Origin: Phaeotremella fagi
Taxonomy: Eukaryota; Basidiomycota; Tremellomycetes; Tremellales; Phaeotremellaceae
DNA length: 64,000 nt
Direction: 5' to 3'
Assembly: GCA_001599715.1 (NCBI GenBank)
Contig: BCHU01000002.1
Span: forward strand, 1,178,001 to 1,242,000
Part shown: piece by piece, positions 1-10,813 of the stretch
Layout of the letters: each line of letters begins with the position of its first letter
How positions within the stretch are numbered: position 1 is the stretch's first letter
The notes under the pieces: model-generated
What the model was told of the DNA's origin: nothing
What the model saw: the letters and a program-made list of their open reading frames with translations, nothing else
The model's database searches: none
Program-made: the position numbers and the translations under genes

Positions 1-630
1 GATCAACCTGATGAGAGACCAATGGGAAATAACCAGTCAAACTTAGATTGTTATACCAATCATGACTTAGAGCATTCGAGTTAGTATGTGAACTGGAACT
101 GGAGGTGGTAGGTATGAAAGGTGAAGAATCGTTTTTGATCGATAGAGATGCAGGTGAAATCGTTGTAGGTGTTGACCCAATAACAGATGTCGAAGGGGTG
201 AGAGAAAGATTTTGAACTTGATTAATGGTACCGATAACGTTCTCCTCATCTTCTTCAGCTAGTTCAAGTTCATGATCAGAGACATGTGATGCTTTGTATT
301 ATTGAGATTAACGCTTACGAGGTCGTTTGTATGTACAAGTTCTTGAATGTTTCACACAATTCGCACAAGCTGGTCGTTGAGCTGGACACCTCTTTGATGT
401 ATTGCATTAGTCTCAATGATGACTTAAAATGGGTGACTCACTACTTTACGAGCTTTACAATTCGTACATGCGTCTCCCCTATTCCATCGTTAATTGATCA
501 ACAGTCTACCGAAGTGAGTGCTGATGGTGAACATACCTAGCTAAAGGACCTGTAATGATGGTCAATCAAGTGTAACAGGTATTAAATAGATGGTGAAAGT
601 CTACTTACGATGTCTTCTTGGTAAAGCCAT
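1..630 (-). CDS. Zn2Cys6 fungal transcription factor, N-terminal part (runs off the left edge)
   Basis: Sequence-specific nuclear DNA-binding regulator; only the first ~150 residues lie in the window. Start ATG at 630 opens MALPRRHRPLARGDACTNC. Four introns give exons 630-609, 549-537, 478-442, 391-319 and 258 to beyond 1. The spliced product carries a binuclear zinc cluster: CTNCKARKVRC then CANCVKHSRTC, that is C-x2-C-x6-C followed by C-x2-C-x6-C with the usual basic residues between. Two very short exons (22 and 13 nt) feed into the cluster. After the cluster comes a low-complexity Ser/Thr-rich linker, normal for this class. The fourth intron (318-259) could instead end at 292, which would be 27 nt; I prefer the 60-nt version because 27 nt is too short for this genome. 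The middle homology region and C terminus are outside, so target genes cannot be inferred. The family is secure; the exact splice set is fairly secure. Confidence 0.85.
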
Positions 631-908
631 GATGCAAAGTAGATGTTGTTTGTACGAATGAACTGAAAAGGATCAGTTAGTTGAAAGAGATAAAGTGATT
701 AAATAGCTTTGCATAGCATTTTTGTAATAGCTCAAGTTAAGTTTACTGTACCAGTCGTAACTACCCCAACTGACCCTTATGACTAACTCGACGGTGGATC
801 TTCTCTCGGCATTCCACTAAAAATAACATATGAGGCATCCCACCAAACTCCATGCATTGACAATGAAGAATCGTATGTACAAAGTAAAATAATCCATCAA
901 CCACTAAG

Positions 909-3093
909 TTAACTACTAACACTCAATTCCTTTTCCTTACCCTCCCCAACTCCAGGTTTGAATTCACCGACAGTAGGATCCAAAGGTTTCACCGTCGTCG
1001 TCGAATTGACACCGAATTTCTTACTTAAATTCATTCCACCACCTATAGAAGTACCACTCGTAGGTGAGATAGTTTTGTTATAAGATCCAAAAGTTTTCGT
1101 TGTCGTTGGTCTACCACCGAAGCTTCCTGGTTTAGGTCTAGACGATGGATGTGAGAATTTACAATCGACTGTCAAGGTTTCATCAGATTAATTTTCGAAT
1201 CTTATTTTATTTTAAAATTAGAATTTTTGAATGATGCACTTACCCCTCGTACATATCTCTGCGTATCTGCATTGTTTCACATTACTATCATCCAACATTC
1301 CATCCATTCTTCCTGATGTCCCAACGATCTCGATCTCAATATCATCATCCGAACTAGGAGCAGCTGGTATCGAAGGTTTTGAAGTTACAGCTTTGTTTTT
1401 GGCAGCCGTAAGCGCAGGTGGTGGGATCGGATTTCCTTCCGCATCTTCATGTTTGAATGGACATGAAGGGTTATTACAGTTCTGAAATTTACATAACAAT
1501 CGGTTTGGTCCTGCAGTTTCACCTAACTCAAATGTTTAATGAAGTGTACTAACCAACGACGAAAGGGACTCACCATAAACAGCAGCAGGACTAACATGAC
1601 TCTTGATACATTCAGCGTCTTTACACTCTTTCCCTTGTTCACAAGCTTCTTCACTTAAAACCATTCCAGTTTTCTCATCAGAAACAGGACTTGGATGACT
1701 ATAAATACATCTTGAATTCGAACATCCAAAAGAGTATTTACAAAGCGCCGTCGAACTGGGTTTATCAGGTATTGGACCTGGAGTTGTAGATTTCGGTGGA
1801 ATAGATGATACAGCATGATTACCGAGTTTAGTTCCTGGCGGTAATTTCAACGGTGCAGGGGGTCTAGTCGTTGGTCGAACGGGTTGAGGAGTAGGTGCTG
1901 GTGCTGCAGCTTGTCTATCCCGTTCCTAAGAATATGTCAGAACATTGCAAGATATTTGGTTGAAATCGAATCATCTTACAGCAGCCATTTGTTGAACCAT
2001 TTCTGCCATCTGTGCCATTCCCATTTGCATAGCCATCATCTGAGCCATCATCTCCTGTTGTCCAGGAACGATACCGAAGGGAGTGGAGCCATTGGGGAAA
2101 CCACCAGGTTGACCCCCAGGTCCAGGTCTCATTCCACCAGGACGGAAACCAGGTCTGAAACCTGTTCCATAGAATCAGTAAAAGCAATCAAACAATCAGA
2201 ATCGCCACTCACCCATTGGTCCAGGACCCCCAGCCATACCGACAGGACCCCCAGGTTGTCGACCAGCAACACCTCTAACCTGCATCCCATTCCCCCTACC
2301 GAAATTAGCTGGACCAAGTCGATCAGCCAATCCACGTCCTGCATTCCCCATAGCTCTAGGTCCACTAGGGAAACCTCCTGGTCCATCAGATAACCGTTTC
2401 TTGTTCTGGTTATCTCCACCATTCTCGAATTTCCTCTTGGACGATTCAGGTTGATGAGACAGTGGTGCTAACGCCGTATTCAGTAGTCTAGACGGTGCGC
2501 TGGGATTGTTTTGAGTCTGTGTGGGGGAAACGGTGGATGTGGAACTTTGAGCTGGAGGTGGAGCTTCGACAGTTGACGAGGATGTGATTTCCCCAGCCTT
2601 GTCAAATAACCAGGTCAAGAAGGATGGGTCAAAGTCGGATCCAACCACTGATACCAATGTCAGCTTGATAATCACATTTCTGTGATGGCCTGCTTACAAT
2701 CATCCATTTCAGTCTGAACTCGTTCTAAATTGAACATTAGTAATCGATCGAAGAAAGGAGCTGATTTCTAGAAGTACCTTTAGGATTTCCATTGGCTACG
2801 AATAATGAGATTAGTTCAATTGTTCGAGCAACCAAGATCAATGAGCTTACCAAGTAAGACAGTGATATATTCCGCCATAACATTATCTAATCAGACGTCA
2901 ATCCTACAATTCCAACATTTCATTTCAATCAAACTAACCCTCTGGTTCAGCCCATTCTCTTCTTTCCAATTCTCGTTGAATCTCAGCCTGAAAATCAATG
3001 TAAGTCTCCTATATCCAGCTTTCAATGACGCTGTCCAGCGGATTTCCTCACCTGTAGTAAACTGCTCTGTTCAGGTGTTATTGCCACTGCCAT
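909..3093 (-). CDS. NAB2: Nab2/ZC3H14-type poly(A)-RNA-binding CCCH zinc-finger protein
   Basis: Nuclear poly(A)-binding protein that limits tail length and packages mRNA for export. ATG at 3093 starts MAVAITPEQSSLLQAEIQRE. Residues ~10-75 form the Nab2 PWI-like N-terminal domain (EPEDNVMAEYITVLLANGNP, then LVGSDFDPSFLTWLFDKAGE). Next is a Gly/Pro/Met-rich linker with RGG-like and FRPG repeats, then a Gln/Met-rich stretch (2161-1980). The C terminus holds tandem CCCH fingers with Nab2 spacing, seen as CKYSFGCSNSRCIYSH, CEQGKECKDAECIKSH, CKFQNCNNPSCPFKH and CRYAEICTRVDCKFSH. Splicing is needed to complete fingers: donor 1573/acceptor 1511 joins the second and third, donor 1243/acceptor 1169 completes the fourth. 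Stop at 909-911. At least eight introns. Yeast Nab2 has seven fingers; I see four clearly. Identity is confident. Confidence 0.9.
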
Positions 3094-3539
3094 TTTGCTT
3101 TATTCCTTGAGGAAGTCGTGAGGATGTAGGAGGCGTGAGAAGCTCTTCTGGACTTGACTACTCTCTATGAATATACTTCCTTCTTTCAGATACCTAATTA
3201 AATGAATAAATAGGTTTGATTGAATCGATATCAATAGTTAGGAAATGTAGATGAATAGATAAATATTGAACGAACATATGAACAACTTCATAGGATTAGT
3301 AGTGTGACGTAACATATCGCCGAATCTCCGCTCAGTGGCGACCGCATCTCTGCAGTTTCAGTGAAGCAGAAACATGAGTGTAAGGATATAGTAATTATAT
3401 ACATCAACATCAGAAGACTATAAAGGTGAGAGGGGTAGAATATAAAAGTATTTAATCTAATTTAAAATGTGTTTTTTTGAGTAGTATTTCAAAAAACTTC
3501 ATTTTTCGTATCTATATCGTAGAGAAAAAGAGAAAAGAA
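3094..3539. other. Intergenic: NAB2 promoter / 3' flank of the Atr1-like gene
   Basis: No supportable gene. AT-rich leader and promoter of the minus-strand NAB2 gene, with T-runs near 3473-3503 that probably belong to the 3' end of the next transporter transcript. No TATA element close to the NAB2 start. Confidence 0.6.
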
Positions 3540-5393
3540 CTAGTTTTCCAAATGTAAACCAGCGTCTAAAATCCTCTTTCTAGCTTTCTCATGTTCCTCA
3601 GCAGGGGTACCGTAAGGTTTATAGAAAATCACATATTGAAGAGCCAAAGCGACACAGAAAGCCAATTCGAACCAGAAACCTCTAGCGTCTGAAACCTGCC
3701 AATCGGCGATGGAAGAACCTTGAAGACCAGCCTGTACAGCCAAAGTAATAGCTCCACCGACTTGAGCGAGAACTTGAGTCCAAGCTGAGGCGACACCTGC
3801 CATTTCCGGTGGAACCATTTGAATCAAGTTGATACCAGCTGCGAAATATGAGATGATGGCTCCAGCTGAACCGAGGATGAAAGCTGGGAAACAGAATTTC
3901 CAGTAGTTCATACCGCTTCCACCGTCAGAGTAAACTTGTAAGATTTCAGCGGCGGCGATAAGGATGGCGCCGATGGCAACGGAGTATCTGGGTTTGTTGA
4001 TGATAACTGGGAAACTCTGGACTGCTCCTCCGATGATTAAACCAACGATACCTTGAGGTAGCATGGCGGCTGCGACGTGGATTGGTGACCAACCTAAGAC
4101 TTCTTGGAAGTAGGTTGAATATTGAAGTTGGGAGGTGGCCCAGAATGAGAATGGGTAGAGGGTGGCAAGGGAAGCGATGATGATGTTGGTAGCTTTCCAG
4201 GTTGTTGATGGGAGTAAAGCACTCTTTTGAGGGATACGGGATTCTGTAACAAAATAAAGTCAATACAGGTCAAACTTATGTGATGTAAATACTTACCCCA
4301 GAGGAAGAAAAGAGGTCCAAGAACGAAGGCAATGATGAAAGGTGCAATGAAACTTGCAGATCCCCAACCATCAATAGGACCCTATAGATGAATAAGTAAC
4401 TTGATACTACTAGAATCAACATAAAATTGACATACCTGGGTAAGAGAAAGAATGAAACAGATTAAAGCACCGGTTAAAATGATGACACCGACAATATCCA
4501 TTCTCTTCCATCTGGGTTCAGTCTCACCCTCTGAAGAATAAGAAGAACCGGTGTAAGGAAGTAAAGCAACGGTGGTGATAGAGAACACGATCTGATAAGA
4601 GAGTCAGTATCGTGTTTGAAAGATAATTAAATCAGTAATGTACTTACACAGATGATAGCCATTAATCTAAAGAACCATCTGTAGTTTGACAACATACAAA
4701 GACCAGCCAAAACCAAACCCAAGATATTACCCAAAGCACCAGCCAAACCGAGTAAAGACAATTTAGCCTGTTTCTCAACGGGGTCGGGATACATGTGAAC
4801 AACGAGATGATAAGCGGAAGGGATGGTCATCGCACCACTCAAACCACCTAGACCACGTAAAATCAAGAAACCATATTTGTTGCTTGTAACGAAGGAAGTG
4901 ATGAGTGAGAAAATACCCAGTAGGAAGAAACCTGCTTCAAAGACTATTTGAGCTGGGAAGAGATCAGATAGACGACCGGCGAAAAGTAAGAACGCAGCGA
5001 AGACCAATGAATATGATGTGATGATCTAATAAAGTGATTGTTAGTTGGATGATCATCTATGGTTTGATCCTGACTTACCCAAACGATTTGTGATAAACCA
5101 AGATCGATATCAGCAGAGATTTGAGCAACAGCAACCGCCACACCAGAGACGTTACAGACATCAACGAAACCACTAACAGCGAAGATGATCAACAAAACAG
5201 TTTTTCTGGCGTTGGACAATTGAGCGAGTGGATGTTGATGTTGTTCCTCGAGTGTGGGTTCGGGTTTAAGTTGAAGTGGAGCTGGTTCATTTTGACTCTC
5301 AGCGTCTAGAGTTGGTGATTGTGACATTTCTTTGTTTGGTGTTGAAACGGGTTTAAGATTTTGGTTGGGATCTGTGAGTGTTGCTGATGACAT
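3540..5393 (-). CDS. MFS transporter, DHA2 / Atr1-like (14-TM drug:H+ antiporter)
   Basis: Proton-coupled plasma-membrane exporter of the S. cerevisiae ATR1/YMR279C type, a family tied to aminotriazole and boron tolerance. Start is ATG 5393 (ACAATG context). The upstream in-frame extension begins at a TTG and was not used. The ~60-residue Pro/Glu/Gln-rich cytosolic tail is followed by TM1 (TVLLIIFAVSGFVDVCNVSG), the TM2 region, and the MFS loop signature FAGRLSDLFPAQIVF. Next come TM4-6, a cytosolic step with the typical RWKRMDIVGVIILTG, and a C-terminal half ending with helices near LAQVGGAITLAVQAGLQ and FCVALALQYVIFYKPYG. Four introns (around 5039-5079, 4590-4647, 4382-4435 and 4244-4296) leave about 545 residues. 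It lies tail-to-head with another MFS gene, but the two are different subfamilies, so this is not a recent tandem duplicate. Substrate unknown. Confidence 0.87.
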
Positions 5394-6014
5394 TGTTGAT
5401 GCAATAGTCAATTAGGGAAAGGAGTTTCAAACGATTTGTTGTTGATGAAAGATGCGGATGAGGATGAGGAAGAAAAGGAAACGCTCAAAAGGACGTCTAT
5501 ATATCCTTGAGAATTCAACCTCGGTGGTGCGGAGTGCGGTGATGATTACTGTACGCTGACTGATAAAACGACTCAATAAGAAAGGAAGTTGAATGGACAT
5601 GGACCAAACATTCTCTTTTTTTTTCTCATGGACGGGCTCCTGCCCGTAAATCACAGTCTACCATACATACGATGAGATTGTTTTGAATTTTAACGACATG
5701 TGGATTCAGGGTTTTGTCGGTCAGGGCGCACGGCCATCGACCATCCTTCAAAGGAGTTACGGTGAGTTGTCCGTTATTTTCGGTTGATTGGGCTTATTGT
5801 GTGTATGGATCGGTCATGGATAAAGGAGATTAATAAGCTTTCCTTGGTTATGGTGAAGATGGTATCTGGGGAAGTGCGGCACAGTTAGCTTGCGCGTCAA
5901 TCCTGCATCGATTTGGGATCTCACTTAGCATCTATACACAACTAAAATAAGGTTACGACATCAAATCAAAAATGTATCCCCGATCCTCACCCCCTCAGCA
6001 CCAGATCATCCAAC
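5394..6014. other. Intergenic: promoter of the Atr1-like gene
   Basis: No convincing gene. Contains the divergently read leader of the transporter starting at 5393, a T-rich tract near 5610-5625 and the heptamer TACTGTA at 5547-5553 (see findings). A 75-residue minus-strand ORF at 5427-5654 lacks any domain and lies in the leader. Confidence 0.55.
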
Positions 6015-8321
6015 CTACGCACTCTCCTCATTCTCTTCCTCATCGTTAGTAATCTTTTTAACACCAGGTGCGGCTTTCATGTCAATCTCCTTGATTCCCA
6101 ATCCAGCAAGTAGAGCCACGACAGCTAACACGATACCGACCATGAAAACTGCGTGAATGGCTTTTTGATATGATTCCTGTGCAGCTAATCTGAGTACTGG
6201 TGGTAATGATGGGATTGATGCAGAAGATTGACGGATTGAGGCGATAAGCTGTTGTTTCTCGGTTAGAAGGGTCCATTTGTGTTTTGGGATTGAACTTACC
6301 TCGGCAGCGTTGTCACCAGTGATTCTTTGTTCGAGTTCATTTTGGAGGATAGCTTGAGTGAGAGCTCCGGAGAGGGAGACACCAAGGACTTGACCTGTAG
6401 TTCTAAAGACGTAGGACACTAGATAGTTGTTAGTCGTGTTCTATGCATTCGGCCAATAACAAACATACAACTAGTAGCCACAGCGACATGATCTCTTCCA
6501 ATATCAGCGATCAAAGCAACGATGGTGAGTGTGGTGACAGATCCCATTGCCAAAGCTTGAGGCATCAGGTTCGTCCACATCATGATCCTATTCAGATGTC
6601 AGAACACACGAAACGCTCACTCGAAGAAACAAAGCCCTACTCTGGAGTATGAAGATCCCAAGTAGCCAATAAAACTGCACTCAAAACAGCGAAACAACCG
6701 CAGAAAGTCGTCAACCAATAGTATCTCCCCGTGTGTCTAACGATGAAACCGGCGAGTAAAGAAGCTGAAGATCCAAAGACGGAGTTGGGAATTAAATGTT
6801 TACCAGCATCAGAGGCTGTCATAAGACGAACAGCGGTGAAGTAGAGAGGAACACTGTACATCTGGTAAAACATCAGCAACGTATAAACCCAATCGCTGAA
6901 TACCACTTACAGTACCAAACATCAAAACTGAAATAGTGAAATTGTTGATAGCGACCGAAACAGGAGTCCTCTGCTTCAACAATTCAATAGGAAGAACCGG
7001 TTCCTTAGCCTGATAAATTTCGACCAATAAGAAAATAACGAAAAGAACTGCACTAGCACCGAAAAGACTTAGAATCAAAGGTGAACTCCATAGGAAAGCG
7101 TCTGAAGCGGTTGAAGAAGTTTTGAGTGAAACTGCTAAAAGCGCAGATCCGACCCAACCAGCTAAAAGGAAACAACCTAGGAAATCTATTCTAGCGAGTT
7201 TCTCTCTGGCAGTTTCTTTTTTGATTGGAGTTGAGATTCCTGAGGATGAGGGGGTTTGGACGGTGTAGCGGACTTTGAGGTAGATCATTACACCGGATAT
7301 CACTAGGAGGGGGATTTGAAGATAGAAAGCCCATCTCCAGCCGAGAGTGTCACTGATGATACCTCCTAATGGTGCGCCGAGACTGTGATGAAAAGAAGAA
7401 TCAGATGGAATGAAGGATGATGGAGAATGACCACTTACCCAGATCCAAGACCGAACATGATGTTACCGTAACCTTGGAAGATACCACGGTGGGTACTGAA
7501 AAAACGATCAGTTTAAACCAAGATATCACCATCGTCGTTTGACTTACATAGGTACCAAGTCTGACATGATGGTACTACCAACTAAGAAATATGTCAGCAT
7601 TGGAAACGACGTATTTCATTGTTAAAGTACTAACCACTAGTCAAACCCCCACCACCAATTCCAGCAATAGCTCTTGCAGCAATAAGGAATTCCATACTAG
7701 GAGCAACAGCACACATGATATTACCAGCACCTATATAATACATCAGCGAAAATGCGAACGATATAAGCTTAGAAAGACATACTGAAGAAACTAAGAGCGA
7801 CAAGCATTGAAGCCTGTCTACCGATGATATTACATAATCTACCATAGATAGGTGTGAAACAACAGACTGAAAGTAAACTAAACAGAATTGTTAGTGATCT
7901 CTTTATTTGGATAGGAAAATGTTTGACTTACTAAGCTGTACCCAACCAAGAAGCTAAATTTGAAGCCATGAAACTGGACGAAATAGGACCAAGAAGTGTA
8001 GCGACTGCGTTCGTCAGATCCATAATCTCTACACCTAAGTTAAAGACATACCAATGGTACCATCGAAAGAACTCAAGAAAGCACAAGACCACATTGAGAT
8101 ACACTAAACCATCGATCAAAATTTGACCGAGGTAGATAGAAATGTAAAACAAGACCCACCAAAACCCAAAAATCAGTCTTACTAAGTCCAGCCAAATTAT
8201 AATGTTTCTTCTCCAAATCTATGATAGCTCCACCAGCCGGGGTTGGTGTAGTATCATATAAAGCATTCGAAGATCGAGGATCCAAAAGTGGTTCACGTTC
8301 CGTATTAGTTGTTGAAGACAT
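6015..8321 (-). CDS. MFS transporter, Fnx/Vba family (vacuolar basic amino-acid uptake type)
   Basis: Fourteen-TM MFS protein resembling S. pombe Fnx1/Fnx2 and S. cerevisiae Vba1/2, which move basic amino acids into the vacuole. ATG 8321 starts MSSTTNTEREPLLDPRSSNA; the acidic dileucine-like REPLL near the N terminus suits vacuolar sorting (inference). Diagnostic segments: FLSSFDGTIVATLLGPISSS (TM1 and following loop), YLLSVCCFTPIYGRLCNIIG (MFS loop signature), ARAIAGIGGGGLTSG, then LGWRWAFYLQIPLLVISGV. The second half carries MYSVPLYFTAVRLMTASDAG and SYVFRTTGQVLGVSLSGALT. About ten introns; roughly 600 residues. A likely TATA box sits ~60 bp upstream (8381-8388). Family assignment is strong; amino-acid specificity is inferred from the family only. 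Confidence 0.88.
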
Positions 8322-8380
8322 TTTTGAATAAACAAATTTTTCGAATTTTCAAGATGGATTTTTTGTTTTGAGGAACTTTT

Positions 8381-8388
8381 TTTATATA
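8381..8388 (-). promoter_or_regulatory. TATA-like element
   Basis: TATATAAA on the minus strand, 60-67 bp upstream of the ATG at 8321, positioned as a core promoter element for the Fnx/Vba-type transporter. Confidence 0.45.
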
Positions 8389-9063
8389 TCAGATTTGAGC
8401 TATCGATTCTGTTGGGTGGTGTGAGATTCTGACGTTATATCTAGACTCTACTTTTATCCAATTATTACTTATCAATGTAGATAACCCCAAGTTGAAAAAG
8501 TCTCCACTGTAGGTTCTTATCATGTATTTCGTTCAACTTCACCCTATCGGCATTGGCCGTCTCACAGCTTCACACCGTCGGTTTAGACGGTCCGACCGCA
8601 CTACTCAGTTCAATCTCCAGTAATACCTTTCTAGAAACGATTAGGCATTACTGTATCGAAGACAGGAAGGAGGAGGAGGAGGAGTTGAAATATGGAACAT
8701 CGTCCTATGCGTCTAGAAGACCCGCCGTTAACGAAAGTAGATACTGTGTGTTCTTTTCAAATGATCACCTCCTTTGGGTGCTCATGTGAGTGTTCCTAAC
8801 GACGTTTAAAGCTCTTTCGACATTTTCACCAAGATAACATGGGTCTTATCGAATTCCAACATCTCAACCGGGTTGATTCAATGGAGTAATACACGAATAA
8901 TACCAAGATCTACTGTTATACAGTTCTCTATGAATGTTTTGAGGTTCCGGAAAATCTTGACCTCGTTACACAAGTATTGCAGCAAGAGAGTATTATGTTG
9001 AGACAGAAAGCTGTTCGCCACAGCCTTATGATCGCCAATTCCTTCTTTGGACATCTGAATTCA

Positions 9064-9077
9064 TGCTTCGCGAAGCA
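9064..9077. promoter_or_regulatory. Perfect 14-bp palindrome TGCTTCGCGAAGCA
   Basis: Perfect dyad centred on TTCGCGAA, ~245 bp upstream of the glycosyltransferase ATG. CGCGAA is the core of fungal MBF/SBF-type cell-cycle elements; function here is inferred only. Confidence 0.35.
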
Positions 9078-9208
9078 GAATGATGTTTGAAAACGACAAC
9101 TTGGAAAGATCTACAAAGTCTCGTTGAAGGGTAACTTACGGTTAGGTTTAGTCTATACTGTGGCGCTCCAAAGGTTAACGTAAGAAATCGTAATCGCCAA
9201 ATAAATCA

Positions 9209-9223
9209 ACGCGAACTTCGCGT
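9209..9223. promoter_or_regulatory. Inverted repeat ACGCGAA-c-TTCGCGT
   Basis: Perfect 7-bp arms around one base, ~100 bp upstream of the ATG at 9322. It contains ACGCGA on both strands, similar to the MCB/SCB elements bound by fungal MBF/SBF, and shares its core with the palindrome at 9064. Confidence 0.4.
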
Positions 9224-9321
9224 CAATCTCAACGGAAAGTCATTGACGATGAGTTGTAACCTCTGAAGGATTCCAGGTCGTTCATAAGGTCAACATAACA
9301 TAACTAAAAAGCCAAAAGAAA

Positions 9322-10664
9322 ATGATTTCTACCACACTATCAAATCTCCATCTTAACCTTCGATGGAGATATCTGAAAACCAAACGTCGATTAACAACAT
9401 CTCTATTTCTGTTAACGACTCTATTCTATTTGTACATATCGCCTACATCCCAAATATTCAACTTTGGTGATGCCCAAACTCAAAGACCGAGATTTCATTT
9501 GTTGTTACCAGTTTCACATTCGAATCCCGATCTATGTCGAAGTCTATCAACTTTTTTGATGTACGATTGGAAACCCCAGGTTTTGGTTTATCGTGAAGAA
9601 GATGCTGAAGGTCATGGTGGACAAAGTCATGTTGCTAAATTATTTGTTGTTGAGAGATACCTGACTCAAGCTGATGACGATGATATCGTTTTGATGACTG
9701 ATTCAATGGATGTTTGGGCTCAACAAACTCCTGAAGAATTTTTAGACGATTATGTGAGTTGCCTTTTCTTCGCTCAGCTTCATTTATATTCCTATCGCTG
9801 ATTAACATGTTTATTTCACTAGTACAGATACAAAATCAAAGACATCGTTATTGGAGCTGAAATCAATTGTTTCCCATTCCGTAAGGAAGGACCAATGTGC
9901 AATGACAAATTCACAACAAGTCCAATACCTGGATCAGCCTATTCTCATCCCAAAGCTGTAAGTCTGCATTCTGGCACAATACCCTATGCTGAAATATCAT
10001 TAAAACAGATTTTCGACTCTGGTCATGATTATGTAAGGGTTTCTACAATTGAACATGTCAACTGATCGTCAGCTCAACAGTGGTGTCATTATCGGTCCTG
10101 TCAAACAAGTTCGAGAGCTGTATCGAGCTGTAATTCAATTATTAGAGATTGGATGGATGACGGAATTAGAAGAACGCATGTGGAAAAGTGATCAAGGTAA
10201 AGTTTCGACTCACACACCCTTGAAAACCTCATTGACAAAGATCATAAAAAGCTCTATTCCAAGTCATCTATCATACAGGGAAATTCCCAATTTCATTAGA
10301 TCACGAGCACAGATTAGTCATCAACATGTACAACATGGAGACCAACATCGAGTTCTCACCTCTATCCAACGAAACCAGAACCAGCTCAGACAAATATGAA
10401 AAGAATTTAGTGAGAGTTAAAGCGAACGGCGAATTCCCTGGTTTAGTGCATTTCAACGGGGCTATCAAAGATCGTTTACGACCTATATGGAAGAAGACTT
10501 GGTGGGGTAAAGCTGAGGATCGGGAGATACCTGAAGTCAAAGAAGCTTGGGATAAAGTTGTGAATAGTGAGATCAATTGGGTCGTTGATCCTGGCGATGA
10601 GAGGCTTATGGGATGGGACGAGGTTTGTGGTGACGTACATGATCTGGACGAGTTACGGGGTTGA
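9322..10664 (+). CDS. PLOD/collagen-type glycosyltransferase domain protein (Golgi type II membrane)
   Basis: Glycosyltransferase of the fold found in procollagen lysyl hydroxylase (PLOD) GT domains. The N terminus has a short basic tail and a signal-anchor helix (TSLFLLTTLFYLYIS), giving a type II topology expected in the Golgi or ER. A DxD-like metal-nucleotide motif is in DIVLMTDSMDVW. Further family blocks appear after splicing: DIVIGAEINCFP, YLNSGVIIGPVKQVRELY, SDQGKFPISLDHEHRL and GLVHFNG. The usual catalytic order (DxD, then NSG, then DQ/LD, then HFNG) is kept. Introns follow DDY at ~9753, PKA at ~9960, HDY at 10033-10077 (45 nt) and the DQ codons at ~10198. About 350 residues. No collagen gene is expected here, so the acceptor is probably a cell-wall or secreted glycoprotein (inference). 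Confidence 0.75.
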
Positions 10665-10813
10665 TCTATCTTTTATGTTTATTTTGGGTTTTGTATGGTT
10701 TCTTGTCTCGGGATGAACTGGTTTTTTTTGGATAATCATGCAAGAAATACATTGAACGGACTGGTGTACAAACTATTTCGAAGTCGTATCAGCTTCTTGG
10801 GATAGTCAGGCGC

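Larger units (their letters stand above)
8389..9321. other. Intergenic, divergent promoter region
   Basis: About 1 kb shared by the minus-strand transporter and the plus-strand glycosyltransferase. No supportable gene: a 78-residue plus ORF (8553-8789) has a Glu-run and no domain. It contains two CGCGAA-centred palindromes (9064-9077 and 9209-9223), listed separately. Confidence 0.5.

Noticed and set aside
259..318. A 27-nt intron (318-292) in the Zn2Cys6 gene
   Set aside because: Both versions keep frame, but 27 nt is shorter than any other intron here (minimum about 35); the 60-nt version is preferred.
3540..8321. Tandem duplication of MFS transporters
   Set aside because: The two genes belong to different subfamilies (Atr1-like versus Fnx/Vba) and share no specific intron pattern.
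8575..8590. CCGTC-N6-GACGG dyad
   Set aside because: Five-base arms with this spacing are common by chance and fit no known site well.
8553..8789. 78-residue plus ORF
   Set aside because: No domain, no splice partners, poor codon regularity, lies in a promoter.
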